The position numbers were made by a program, and so were the translations under genes. The notes beneath the pieces were generated by a model. It saw only the letters and a program-made list of their open reading frames with translations. It was not told where the DNA came from and made no database searches. 64,000 nucleotides of DNA from contig JAZGUH010000182.1 of assembly GCA_037893225.1 (NCBI GenBank), positions 1,674,001 to 1,738,000 on the forward strand, in the 5' to 3' direction. Shown here one piece after another: positions 32,766 through 43,802 of the stretch (within the stretch, counting starts at the first letter, position 1; each line of letters begins with the position of its first letter). This stretch comes from Hippasteria phrygiana (lineage: Eukaryota; Echinodermata; Asteroidea; Valvatida; Goniasteridae).

Positions 32766-32982
32766 CCTCAATTGCCGGATAGGGCGACACATAATCCTGG
32801 AAAAGAGTGGGTTAGGGTGACCTGGCCGAATAGGGCGACACATAACTGTCGCCCCATTGTAAAAGTCGCCCCTTTGGAGTGTTTTTTAGTAAGGCGCGTG
32901 GGGAAAGTGCTCTAAAAGGGCGACACTCGTGTCGCCCAAATAGAGTTATTTCGGGAAGAGTCGCCCATTCGCCGCATCCAGG
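32766..32982. mobile_element. GGGCGAC element, copy 1
   Basis: A 217-bp unit with a second copy at 44521-44737. The ends are imperfect inverted repeats (cctcaattgccggatagggc and, reverse-complemented, cctggatgcggcgaatgggc). The inside has the perfect hairpin GGGCGACACTCGTGTCGCCC. It sits between ATT-rich microsatellites on both sides, which suggests AT-rich targets. Confidence 0.7.
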
Positions 32983-34149
32983 GGTTTTATAATTATTATT
33001 ATTATTATTATTATTATAATTCTTAATTTTTTTTCCATGTTGAATAGGTTTTTAAAAATACTTACCTTTATACTGGTCTCTGGAAAGCGTCGCACAAATA
33101 TTTCGTATACACTTATTTGATGTCTAAATAAGCTTCAGCTGCGAAACGGAAACCAGCTGCACTATAGGAGTTTCTCCGCGGATTTTAACGACACGTCTGC
33201 CTGCACGCAAACTCGAAAAATATTTCCCCCAGGCATGACAAACTAGGTCACGCGGATCGCGCAATCCTTCAACGGGCAAAGCGGCGCGATGAACTTTAAA
33301 TTTCCGGAAACACGATACACGCACTCAATAACCGCACCCAGGGTGACCGCGGGCTAGCCAAATTATGAATAATCCATTCATCAAGGTCAAACTCAATCAC
33401 TGATGGTCTCCCCCGGAAATTCCTGGAAAAATGATCGAAAAAGTAAAGAAAAAGCTAAGACCCGCTTGGAGGAATATCCGAGACCTTTGTGGAAGTGAAG
33501 AACCGAGCAAAGAACGGTAGAATCGATTATTTCAGAGCGCGTAATACAACATATTTTAGAATCGAATACATTGCCGAGCCGATTTACTGAGAAACAGCGC
33601 AATCGTTTTAGCGAAAGGAAACAAAAATGGGGACAAAAAGGTCTCGGAACCAAGACTACAAAACGCGGCGATAAAACCGACGAATGCTAACAATGGACGT
33701 TTCCCGGCCGGTCGGTTCCAACTGGTGCGGAGCGCTGTCTTAATCGGAATTTCAGTTTGATCGAGAGGATGTTTTGCAAACAAGGTAAAGGGAAAACATG
33801 AGGCGCCTGGAAACTCCTGCGGAATCACGAGAAAGAAATCATTTCTGAGTACACACGATGGCACACATTTCTATAAGCGGAATATGGACGGCGAGAGGAA
33901 AGGAACTCGGGATTTAGCTGGGAACAAAGAATATACAACCATACGGTTCGCCAAGCGAATGATACAAAATATGGGGATGATCTGACCAAATCCTGTAACA
34001 TCGACCGAATTTTCCCCTTCATTGAACGAGTAAATTCACAGTATATAAAGGTGTAGTCTCCTCGAAGACCGTGACTCAAATGTCCATGGAATTTAGGCAG
34101 GCTGCTTGAGACAGCACGCATGTTCCACACTGCAAAACAGGCGAACCAT
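32983..34149. other. No gene recognised
   Basis: Starts with a (TTA)n tract (32993-33017). A minus-strand segment at 33066-33123 has good splice signals and an open phase but no matching partner. Small minus ORFs (33124-34130) lack family similarity. Confidence 0.4.
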
Positions 34150-35079
34150 TAGGTGGCCCGCCATCCATCATAAAATACCATTTTCATAGGGCTTTTCTCT
34201 GTCTCAAAGTCTCAAAATCACAATGGCGTGATCGAACTGGAGGCCCGTTCTCCACTATCTATGGTACACGTATTTAACAAAAAAAAATATTTCAGAAGGC
34301 TTTACTCTGCTTCTAAATATCACAAGCAGAATGGTGCGCTCAAATTTGAAAGCCGGTCACACAGAAAGATACATAAAAATGTCATTTCAGAGGGTTTTTC
34401 TCTGTCTGAAAATATCAAAATCACGATAGCGTGTCCAAATTGGATGGCCCGGGCCGCCCTCCACCATGGCGCATAAAAATGTAATTTTCAGAGGGCCTTT
34501 TTCTCTCTCAAAATACCACACTCACAGCAGTGCGGTCCAAATTGGGTGGTCCATCCTCCACCAAGGTACATACAAATGTCGTTTTCAGAAGACTTTTTCT
34601 CTGTCTGAAAGTATCGAAATCACAATGGTGTGTCCAAATTTAGAGGCAAGTTCCTCCATCATGTTAAATAAAATGATTCATTTTCAGAGGTCTTTCTGTC
34701 CAAAAGTATCACCCCCACAATGGTATGCTCGATTTGGGAGGCTCGTCCTCCCCATGGTACACAACGCTCCTCTTTAATTTTTGTTTATTTACAGAGTCTA
34801 TTTCTTCTCTGTCTAAAGGCGCCGCACTCATAATCGCATGTTCAACTCACGAGGCCTGTCCTCCACTATGGTACACAAATGTTTTATATATTATATACAG
34901 AAACAATTCCTTCTCTGTCTAAAAGTGCCACACTCATAATGGCATGTTCGACTCACGAGGCCTGTCCTCCACTATGGTACACAAATGTTTTATTTACAGA
35001 GACAATTCCTTCTCTGTCTAAAAGTGCCACAGTCATAATGGTATGTTCGACTCGCGAGGCCTGTCCTCCACTATGGTAC
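34150..35079. repeat. Satellite of roughly 95-bp units, left part
   Basis: About ten degenerate tandem units, each with ...catttacagag..., ctctgtctaaaa, cactcataatggtatg and ggcctgtcctccactatgg followed by tacacaaatg. The array is interrupted at GTAC by the LTR retrotransposon 35080-44357 and continues on its other side. The chance ORFs it creates are not genes. Confidence 0.9.
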
Positions 35080-35634
35080 TGTAGGGGTATGACTTTTTGT
35101 TGTTAATATTGTACATCCCATTTTGAGTCACAAGAGGGCGCTACTACACTATAGCCACATACATTGCTTTGGTGGTGAACTAAATATAGCAACTGTATCT
35201 GGGGCGCTGGAAGCGCGTGACCCCGGGTCAAACCAAATTGATGCATTTTGAGACAGCGAGTGTGCGTCTCACATTGGGGCGTGTGGAAAAGTTGTCGTTT
35301 TGGGGGACATGCATTAAGAAAGGCATGAGACTTTGTGTTAGATGTTTCTGAGGATTACACAAGGGACGAGCTCAAGCAGCATGGCGTCCGAGTAGTGTGC
35401 CTGTGGGATGTACACCTAGCCCGGAATGATTGGGGGGTAATCTTCTAATCACAACGATGCCTGACTAATCGGAATCTAATCTTGTTCAATCGTACTTCAA
35501 TCAGCATAAATTGTTAATCTGTCTGTCTTCGAATAAAACATTGATCAGAATCAAAACAGTGGATGCGTCAGCTGTGTCTTCTTCCAGAGACCCCAGGAAC
35601 CCTAATTCGCAAGAATTAAACTAATTATACTACA
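35080..35634 (+). repeat. 5' LTR, 555 bp
   Basis: Starts TGTAGGGGTATGAC and ends ATTATACTACA. It is identical to 43803-44357 except at three positions (tgtatctggg/tgtgtctggg, gctgtgtc/gctatgtc, gaattaaa/gaatgaaa). AATAAA in tcgaataaaacattg (about 35531) may serve as a polyadenylation signal. Confidence 0.97.
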
Positions 35635-35640
35635 GTTTTA

Positions 35641-35658
35641 TGGTAACACGGATGGGGT
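35641..35658 (+). promoter_or_regulatory. Primer-binding-site candidate
   Basis: tggtaacacggatggggt begins seven bases after the 5' LTR end and starts with TGG. The tRNA species was not identified; position is the main support. Confidence 0.5.
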
Positions 35659-36215
35659 GGATGCTGTTCAGACACCGGTGTTGCTGATTTGGCGACGGAG
35701 ATCCAGGCTGTGTGAAAGTTTTGAGGCTGCCGAGCGGTGAGCGTGTGCGGAGCCAAGCGGCCGTGTGTTGCAGACGGCGTGGTGCTGCATGAGAGTCGGT
35801 GTTCGTGGAGTGGACCAGCGTAACCGGAGCCAGCCGGCCGGGGACGGGTGCCGGGCGACTGGTGGACGAGGGAGGAGTCCATGGCGGACGGGCCGAAGAA
35901 CCGCTGACGGATCCGTGGTGTGCAGCGACGTAGCGAGTGTGTGGGTCGAGGATCTCAGCCGTCGGGGAATACTGTCCAAGAATCAAGTGAACTGGACCGA
36001 AAAATTTATGATCGTGTGAGCTGTAGTTGCTTTTTGTTACCGGTAGTTGTAACATGTGTCTGTTTACAGTTTAAATGTATACATACGAGAAATTAGAATT
36101 CCAGTCAGTGCAGGTAAAAGTTTCGATTTTCTTTCGATTGTGATTTTCCAGTAATTGAGTTTCAGGCTAGTGTGAAGTTTTATACTGGGCGATTCTTTGT
36201 ATTGTGCTTGAGGAA

Positions 36216-38477
36216 ATGGCAACCTCGGAGTCTGTTCTGCTCGAGCAGTTGGTAAAAGGGCTTACGGATGCCTTGAGGCAGAGCCGACCCACTGTTCAGA
36301 GGCCAATTAAATTGACATGCTTTGCTGGTAGACCCGTAAAACCAGGGGACCCCACAGTAAAAGAATGGTTGGAAGAAGTGGAAATATATTGTCAACAGTG
36401 TAAAATATCTGAATCTGAAAAGGCTCAGGTTGTGCTCAGGTTGTGCTCAGGTTGTGCTCAACCATTTAAAGGGGACAGCACGTGATGAGATAAAGTGTCA
36501 AGGAGAAACAGGGTTGGAATTCCAGGCACTTGCAAAACTTCTTCATAGGCATTTTGGGGGTTGGGAGACTGTACAGTCTCTTCACAAGGCATTGTATGAA
36601 CGAACACAACAAGAGGACGAGTCCTTGATGGACTTTTCTAGAGCTCTGATGAGGTTGTATGATCGGATATTAGAAGTGGCCTCTGAAAGTGAGAAAGCTT
36701 TGTTGCAAGGTCTCCGTGATTAAGTTCTTAGTGGGCAGTTTGTGGCTGGGGCGCGCAGCCAGGGTGTTAGGTTAGAGCTAAGTAGGTTAGAGCTAGCAAA
36801 GCCTTCGCAGACATTTCCTGAATTGCGCGATGCAGCACTCGAGATTTTTAGAGATCTCGAGAGGGCTCCCAAGGCAAAGCGTGCACAGGCTAGACAGGTC
36901 GTCGCAGATTGCGATGGGGAAACAGACGAATATGTATCTGATGTTTTTGTGGGAGGCACGATGAGAAATATGAATCCTGAACCCAGTCCAGAGTTGCAAC
37001 AAGTGTTGCAACAGCAAACACAGATTCTGAAGTGTCTGCAAGAGCAGCAGACGCAGCTGCAGAAGCAACAAGAGCAAGTTGCTGTGCTTATGAAGCGCTT
37101 GCTTTTTAGTGAGGTACCTAGGGTTGCGAATAGTGACAAGGTTTCGAAACCTTGGGTTAAGAGACAACTTGTATGTTTCTCTTGTAAGCAACCAGGTCAT
37201 TTTAAGAGTGATTGTCCGAACAGAAACAGAGATAACAAGCAGACTCTGAATGCTAAAAATCCAGTTAGTGTTCAGTCAGGGGATTCGCAACCACAAAGTG
37301 GGGGAGGGTTAAACTACCCCCCCCCCCTCGCCACTGTAGGTCAAGTGGTTGAGGGAAGTAAGAAAGAGGCCTCGCCCAAGAATAAAACCGATAAGGGGTT
37401 GGGTTCTGGAGTTCTGTCAACTAATGATGTTCTTGATAAACTGGTACATGCCAGCCCAAGGGCTCAGGTAGAGTTGGCAGGGGTCCCTGTCAATGTTGTT
37501 CTTGACACAGGGGCAGAAACCTCCCTTATAAGCGCAGCATTTTATAAGAATAAATTGGCCGCGCATGTGACCGGGGTGGAACCAGTGGGTACTTATTTAC
37601 GCGTGTTTGGCGTAGGATCTTGGGAAGTACCGGTTGAAGGATATGTCCAGATTCCCTTGCGGGTTTTTAACCAAACGGTTGAGGCACATTTCCTTGTTGT
37701 TAAAGACACCCCCGGGGACGGTTTGGGAAATGGGCGTGGCCCCGTTCTGTTGGGTTGCAATGTTTTGCACCAGTTAAAGGATATAGCAGTAGATCCCTCA
37801 CATAAAGATGCTGAAGCATGGAATGTAACCCTACATTGGTACAATTTGACTAAAAAGGAACCGGGTAAGGTTCCGGCCAAACGAAAGGGGCCTGTGGCTG
37901 TTCGCACGGGGCGTTGTATGACATTTATTCCCCCAAGGGAAGTGCGGTCCATGACATGTAACGTGCGCGCACCTCCAGATGTGTGGGAAGGGAAAACTGT
38001 GGTGCTACAGGGAAATCCAAATGGAATTTCGGTAGGGGAAGCGACTTCACATTCAAGTGATCCAGGGTTAAGCAGTGGCTTAAGGGTCTATGATTCATGT
38101 GAGGTTGTGCAAGGGAACAGGTTAAATGTTCTTGTAGCCAACATGGGGGCACAAGCTGTGTCCATTCCCCCACATACTCAAGTAGCATCACTCACTGAAG
38201 TTTTCCCCACCCTGCAGCTGGATTGCGATTTAGAGGGTAGTGAGCTAAAAGTTTCTGTAAATAGGATATTAGCCCAGTCGGCTGATAGTTACTATGACAT
38301 ACATGTAGGTCCAGATGAGCAGGACTCTAAGGCGTCTGATTCTGTGTTGGGGATAGATGAACCTCAGGGATCTAGGACACATGTATTTGCAGATGGAAGT
38401 TCATATCAGCTACCACCAGGGGTAAATTTAGATTCATGTGATTTGAGTAATGATGAGTTTGATCGTGTTGTGCATTT
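36216..38477 (+). pseudogene. gypsy gag-protease region
   Basis: Begins MATSESVLLEQLVKGLTDAL. Gag features include the capsid-like FAGRPVKPGDPTVKEWLEEV, ALAKLLHRHFGGWETVQSLH and a Gln-rich coiled segment, then the zinc knuckle CFSCKQPGHFKSDC. The protease motif VVLDTGAETSLIS is followed by a long linker with DTPGDGLGNGRGPVLLG. Frame breaks: three copies of caggttgtgct (36426-36458) instead of one shift the frame by +22 bases, and a TAA stands at 36721-36723 with the same frame open on either side. A C11 tract (37317-37327) is present without breaking the frame. Reading reaches VVHF where the foldback element begins. Confidence 0.9.
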
Positions 38478-39756
38478 CGTCACAGTTTTCACGAACAGAC
38501 GAATTTTGCCTCTCCGCACTAAACTAAAGTTACAAGAAAATCAGGTTTTAAGCTGCTCACTTTTTAAATTGAAGATAGTACCTGCGTTCATACCACATGT
38601 TGATTCAGTGTTGACACTATGTTAAAGTTCAGTTCTCGGTCTTTCACAAGTAATTGGCAGCTAAGCGATAAGTCAATTAATTACAGAGTTATTAATTGAT
38701 TAATAACTTTGTCTGTTCGTGAAAACTCAGAAGCGAGAAATGGCCTGTTTTGCCCCACAGAGTGTCAATTGTCTCTTCGTGAAAACCCAAAATCCATTTT
38801 CTGGCAATTTTGCCCTTCACAGCCCCATTGTATTAACACGGAGTTCAAATTCGTCTCTTCGTGAAAACCCAAAATCCATTTTCTGGCAATTTTGCCCTTA
38901 ACAGCCATACTGTATTAACACGGAGTTCAAATTCGTCTCTTCGTGAAAACCTAAAATCCATTTTCTGGCAATTTTGCCCTTCACAGCCCTATTGTATTAA
39001 CACGGAGTTCCGAATTGGCACTTCGTGAAAACCCAAAATCCATTTTCTGGCAATTTTGTCCTTGACAGCCCTATTGTATTAACACGGAGTTCCGAATTGG
39101 CACTTCGTGAAAACCCAAAATCCATTTTCTGGCAATTTTGTCCTTCTCGGCCATATACGCTATGGCTGAAAAGGACAAAATTGCCAGAAAATGGATTTTG
39201 GGTTTTCACGAAGAGCCAATTCAGAACTCCGTGTTAATACAATAGGGCTGTGAAGGGCAAAATTGCCAGAAAATGGATTTTAAGTTTTCACGAAGAGACG
39301 AATTTGAACTCCGTGTTAATACAGTATGGCTGTGAAGGGCAAAATTGCCAGAAAATGGATTTTGGGTTTTCACGAAGAGACGAATTTGAACTCCGTGTTA
39401 ATACAATGGGGCTGTGAAGAGCAAAATTGCCAGAAAATGGATTTTGGGTTTTCACGAAGAGACAATTGACACTCTGTGGGGCAAAACAGGCCATTTCTCG
39501 CTTCTGAGTTTTCACGAACAGACAAATGTATTAATCAATTAATAACTCTGTAATTAATTGACTTATCGCTTAGCTGCCAATTACTTGTGAAAGATCGAGA
39601 ACTGAACTTTAACATAGTGTCAACACTGAATCAACATGAGGTATGAACGCAGGTAATATCTTCAATTTAAAAAGTGAGCAGCTTAAAACCTGATTTTCTT
39701 GTAACTTTAGTTTAGCGCGGAGAGGCAAAATTCGTCTGTTCGTGAAAACTGTGACG
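38478..39756. mobile_element. 1279-bp foldback element inside pol
   Basis: Target copies ATTT (38474-38477, 39757-39760) flank a nearly complete palindrome with arms of about 630 bp. It starts CGTCACAGTTTTCACGAACA, and the same sequence in inverse orientation ends it. Each arm contains tandem units of roughly 80-90 bp carrying cttcgtgaaaacccaaaatc and cattttctggcaattttg followed by ttaacacggagttc. Removing 1279 bp plus one ATTT rejoins pol in frame. The architecture is that of foldback (FB/Galileo-like) elements; no coding sequence is seen. Confidence 0.9.
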
Positions 39757-40233
39757 ATTTGATTCAGAAGCATGACAGTGTTTTCTCTAAGGGTCCACTT
39801 GATTTGGGTACATGTGACAAAGTTCCACACAAGATACATACGACTGATGATGCACCAGTAAGTCAGCCATATCGTAGAATTCCCCCTCAGAATGTGGCAG
39901 AGGTAAAAGAGTTGCTTCAAAAGTTCCTGGAGCAAGGAATCATCCAAAAGAGTGGAAGTCCGTACGCAAGCCCCATTGTTCTAGTCAAGAAGCGGGATGG
40001 GACAATCCGAATATGTGTTGATTATCGGAAACTGAATGCAAAAACAGTGCGTGATGCATTTCCGCTGCCGCGTATTGATGAATCGTTGGAGGCTCTGCGT
40101 GGCGCGCGCTACTTTACTTCGCTTGATCTTGCGCACGGGTATCATCGGGTTATGATGGATTCTGAGTCTATTCCAAAGACCGCTTTTATGGTGCCTTTTG
40201 GATTATTTGAGTATACGCGGATGCCTTTCGGGC
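39757..40233 (+). pseudogene. gypsy reverse transcriptase, N-terminal part
   Basis: Continues pol after the foldback element with QKHDSVFSKGPLDLGTCDKV, then IIQKSGSPYASPIVLVKKRD and the RT core RICVDYRKLNAKTVRDAFPL, FTSLDLAHGYHRVMMD and TRMPFG. At 40233 one additional C changes ggcttg to ggccttg and shifts the frame, so this frame ends shortly afterwards. Confidence 0.92.
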
Positions 40234-42840
40234 CTTGTAAACGCGCCGGGCACTTTTCAGCGCACAATGGAGATGTGTTTAGGGGATATGAATCTCACCG
40301 AACTTCTAATATATTTGGATGATATCCTTGTTTTCTCAGGTGATACTGAAGAACACATTAGTAGGCTGGATAAGGTGTTTACTTTGATTGCTGACTTCGG
40401 ATTGAAAGTGAAAGGGGAGAAATGCCAGTTCTTCCGGACACGGTTATTGTACTTGGGTCATGTTGTGAGCTCTGATGGTGTTTCTGTCGATGCAGACAAG
40501 GTTCAGAGGGTTAGGGACTGGCCAATTCCGACCAAGCCTGGAGACTTGAGGTCCTTTCTTGGTCTAGCAGGGTACTATAGGCGTTTTATCCCCGGGTTCT
40601 CGAAGATTGCAGCACCTTTGCATGAGTTGTTACCTCCATTGGGTAAAGGAAGGTCTGAAGCTAATCAAAGGAGCTTCGAGTGGACAGCGGAAGCTGAAAA
40701 TGCATTCGACAGTTTGAAACGGGCGCTCACGGAGGCTCCGGTGTTGTGTTATCCAGATTTCACTAAGCCATTTATACTGGAAGTAGATGCCTCATTGAAG
40801 GGGTTATGGGCATGTCTTGCACAGGAAGATGAGCAAGGAAAGCGGCATCCAGTATCTTATGCCAGTAGGGGGCTTAGGGGTGCTGAACGAAATTATCCGG
40901 ATTACAGTTCATTTAAATTAGAGCTTCTGGCGTTAAAGTGGGCGGTCGTTGATAAATTTCGTGATTATCTTGTAGGGCTTCAGTTCACAGTTTTCACGGA
41001 TCATAACCCACTTGCACACTTAGAGACAGCTAAGCTAGGGGCATGTGAAATGAGATGGGTGGCCCAGCTAGCCGCATTTAACTTTGATGTTAGGTTTAGG
41101 TCAGGGGTTAGCAACAAGTGTGCTGACGCTCTTAGCCGGTATCCTGGTCATTGTTATTGTTCATCCAGTGAGGTTGAACGAGTATTCCAGTCGATGGTTC
41201 ATTCCAGTGTAGTTCCAATTCGGGCAGATGTCTCACGGACTACCGTTCGTGAATCCATTCCAGGGGAGCACTCTGTTGGCGCAAACCCGCCTAGTGTGTT
41301 TCCATCGTGGTCCAGGGACCAGTTGCTAGCAATGCAAAAGGAGGACCCGGAGTTGGGGATTGTCTGGAAGCGTTGGGAGGCTGGATGGCGTCCAGGGGAA
41401 CCAGTAACAAATTCAGATAGTAAGTCACCAGAGCTGAAAGCATGGGTGTGGCAGTGGCCGCGTTTTGTGGAGCGGAATGGAGTACTCTGCCGTCAGGTCA
41501 ATGATCCATTGCATGGAGAGTTGTTTCAGATTTTACTGCCAAAGTGTCTCATTCTTCGGGTGATGCAAAGTTGTCATGATGGATGGGGGCACCAGGGTGT
41601 TACCAGAACTTGTGCGCTCTTAAGGAGGCGAGTATATTGGCCCAACATGGCCACCATGGTACGCCGTTATATTGGTCAGTGTAGGCAGTGTGTAACCGCT
41701 AAGGCAGCGGAACCTAAACCCAGGACGCCTATGCGTCACTTGCTCGCGTTCAGACCACTAGAAGTAGTTGCGATTGATTTTTTGAAAGTTGACAAAGGGA
41801 AAGGTGGCTTTGAAGATGTTCTTGTTATCACAGATGTGTATACAAAATTTGTACAGGCAGTGCCCTGTAGAGATCAACTTGCTGTCACTGTAGCAAAAGC
41901 CCTTGTGCAACATTGGTTCACTCGGTTTGGGATCCCAAGTAGAATACATAGTGATCAAGGTAGGAATTTCGAGGGTGAGGTTATCAGGGAACTCTGTGCT
42001 TTGTACGGCATAACTAAATCCAGAACAACCCCTTACCATCCCGAGGGAAACTCACAAGCAGAGCGATTTAATAGGACATTGTTCGGTTTAATCAAATCTC
42101 TTAGCGAACGAGATAGACGCAAGTGGCCCGACTTGTTGGCTCACTTGGTGTTTGTGTACAATGCCACGCCGCACTGTGTAACTGGGGTTGCACCCTTTAC
42201 TCTCATGTTTGGGAGAGAGCCATTAATTCCAATAGATCAAATGCTGGGGAAAACAGATAGTGATTGGGGGCAAGACTTTGTGAAAGAGCAATCAGAGTTG
42301 GTTGATAGGGCTAAGGAACTAGTGAGTGATAGAGTGGCTAAGACATGTAGCCGCAACAAAGCCGCTTATGATGCAAAAGCAAATGCTGAACCAATTTGCA
42401 TTGGTTCACAAGTTTTGCTTAGGAAGTGTGCATTTCGAGGTCGACACAAATTAGCGAATGCATATGAGAGCAATTCCTACGTAGTTGTTAGTGTCAATGA
42501 CCATGGGGATGTTTATCGCATCCGACCATTGTTGGGAGGGGACCAAAAGACCGTTCACAGGAAATTGTTGAGGGTTTGTCCTTCAGAATTTGGGGAGTCT
42601 AGCATACATAGTGGATCTGAGTCAGATGACTCTGATTGGGGTTTTATTGAGACCCACGATAATGCTGCAGAGCAGACTCCGGGGTTGGTTTCCAGACCGG
42701 TTGACCAACATAAAGTAGGGGAGACTGCTATGGGGGTCACGGGGCCTGGTAGAAATGTAAAACCCACTTGGAAATCCAAGAGAAGTACCCGTGGCAGACA
42801 TAGCAATCTATTTCATTTGCCCAGGTCAGCGGTGCGCTGA
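40234..42840 (+). pseudogene. gypsy RT (C-terminal), RNase H and integrase
   Basis: A long open frame from the second half of RT to the pol stop. It contains the catalytic box LLIYLDDILVFSG, then GYYRRFIPGFSKIAAPLHEL; RNase H with FILEVDASLKG, FKLELLALKWAV, FTDHNPLAHLE and NKCADALSRYP; the integrase zinc region HDGWGHQGVTRTC plus CRQCVTAK; and the core motifs AIDFLKVD, IHSDQGRNFEGE and GNSQAERFNRTLFG (D, D, E). A basic tail (KPTWKSKRSTRGRHSNLFHL) ends the protein. All catalytic residues are visible here; the breaks lie upstream. The order RT, RNase H, integrase is standard for Ty3/gypsy, unlike the element at 16675. Confidence 0.95.
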
Positions 42841-43054
42841 GAATGCCTAGGGTTGGTTTTGAGCGCCCCGTGGTTGGCCGAAGGTTGGTGTAGCTGACTG
42901 TTTGGAAGGTCTGGGGTATCCAGCTTCCCTACAGCAGCCCCAGCTGGATAGCACCACAACGTCTAAAACCACCACCAGACAGAATTCTAGTTTAATTAAT
43001 GGGTATAATCATGGGCAATGTTGTGTACTCCACTGTTATATGTAAGAGTTTCTT

Positions 43055-43618
43055 ATGCATTTTGTATTGTTTGGACACAGTTATGTCAAACGTTTAAAGA
43101 ACAAGCATGGTTCGTTTGTAAATATAGATTTAGGAAGTAGTACCATTCCAATTAAGTGTTTGGGAGAAAGAGGTCTCACCTTTTCAAGACTTCAGGCAAA
43201 ACCTGAGCGATACTTTCATTTGTTGAGAGAGGCTAAGCCCTCAGTTCTGATACTGGATATGGGTACCAATGATTTGTGCTCCAGAGAAATGACTCCGAGT
43301 AAGTTGTATTCGGTTTACAAGGGTTGGGTACACGGGTTATCAACATGGGATATTAATCCCGAGGTAATTGTGTCTCTGCCGGTCTTACCTAGAACAGGTA
43401 ACATGAGGAAAGGTCAGGTTTCCTTAGAGGAGTTTAATAGCAGAGCAGAGGAATTCAACAACTTATTAATGGAGGGTACATTTCTTGAAGATTCATGGTG
43501 GGTCTGGGAGCATCGGGGGCTTAAACATAATAAGTATAGCTTAGTTGGAGTTCATCTGAACGAGCTGGGAACTGTTAAATATGAGAGAACCTTGAAACAG
43601 CTTGTTAAGTTTTTTTGA
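43055..43618 (+). CDS. SGNH/GDSL-family hydrolase-like ORF in the env position
   Basis: A 187-aa ORF between integrase and the 3' LTR of the gypsy element. It shows the four SGNH blocks: LFGHSYVKRL (Ser9), ERGLTFSRL (Gly40), LILDMGTNDL (Asn72) and GVHLNELG (His167). SGNH enzymes are esterases/lipases that hydrolyse acyl esters. The Asp normally three residues before the catalytic His is Val164 (GTT where GAT would encode Asp), so the triad looks incomplete. No signal peptide or membrane segment is obvious. The ORF is intact, unlike gag-pol. Esterase-type ORFs are known in some CR1 LINEs and Ngaro elements; a place in a gypsy element's third-ORF position is the interesting part. The start at 43055 is the first ATG and directly precedes block I. 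Confidence 0.8.
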   Translation: MHFVLFGHSYVKRLKNKHGSFVNIDLGSSTIPIKCLGERGLTFSRLQAKPERYFHLLREAKPSVLILDMGTNDLCSREMTPSKLYSVYKGWVHGLSTWDINPEVIVSLPVLPRTGNMRKGQVSLEEFNSRAEEFNNLLMEGTFLEDSWWVWEHRGLKHNKYSLVGVHLNELGTVKYERTLKQLVKFF

Positions 43619-43789
43619 TTATAGATTCTGGTGTTAAGAATTACACATTATTCCATGTACACGTTAATGATTTATTGAAACCAACTTTGCTGTGAATTTA
43701 TTGATTGTAATAGTTGGACTGTTATCAGTGTAAAACCCTGTAATTACAAGTGTACAGTTATTTCTGCGATCTTCAGGCGCAGATCGTTT

Positions 43790-43802
43790 AAGTAGGGGAG
43801 GA
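43790..43802 (+). promoter_or_regulatory. Polypurine tract
   Basis: aagtaggggagga lies directly before the 3' LTR start TGTAGGGG, where plus-strand priming occurs in LTR elements. Confidence 0.8.

Larger units (their letters stand above)
29188..33658. mobile_element. Candidate 4.5-kb TIR element related to the 25662 MITE
   Basis: The left end AGTCTTGGTTCAAGACGTT (29189) and right end, reverse-complemented AGTCTTGGTTCCGAGACCTT (33657), resemble the termini of the MITE at 25662-26128. Flanks are CAAACGCG (29180-29187) and CAAAACGCG (33659-33667), an 8-bp duplication with one added A. No transposase is visible inside. This is a tentative boundary call; the two ends could also be independent fragments. 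Confidence 0.35.

Noticed and set aside
38719..39515. Several 60-75 aa ORFs with Ser-Gly-Asn-Phe repeats
   Set aside because: Products of the tandem units in the foldback arms; they appear on both strands because the element is palindromic.
43055..43618. Retroviral envelope protein for the third ORF
   Set aside because: No signal peptide, furin-type site or transmembrane helix; the SGNH blocks explain the sequence better.
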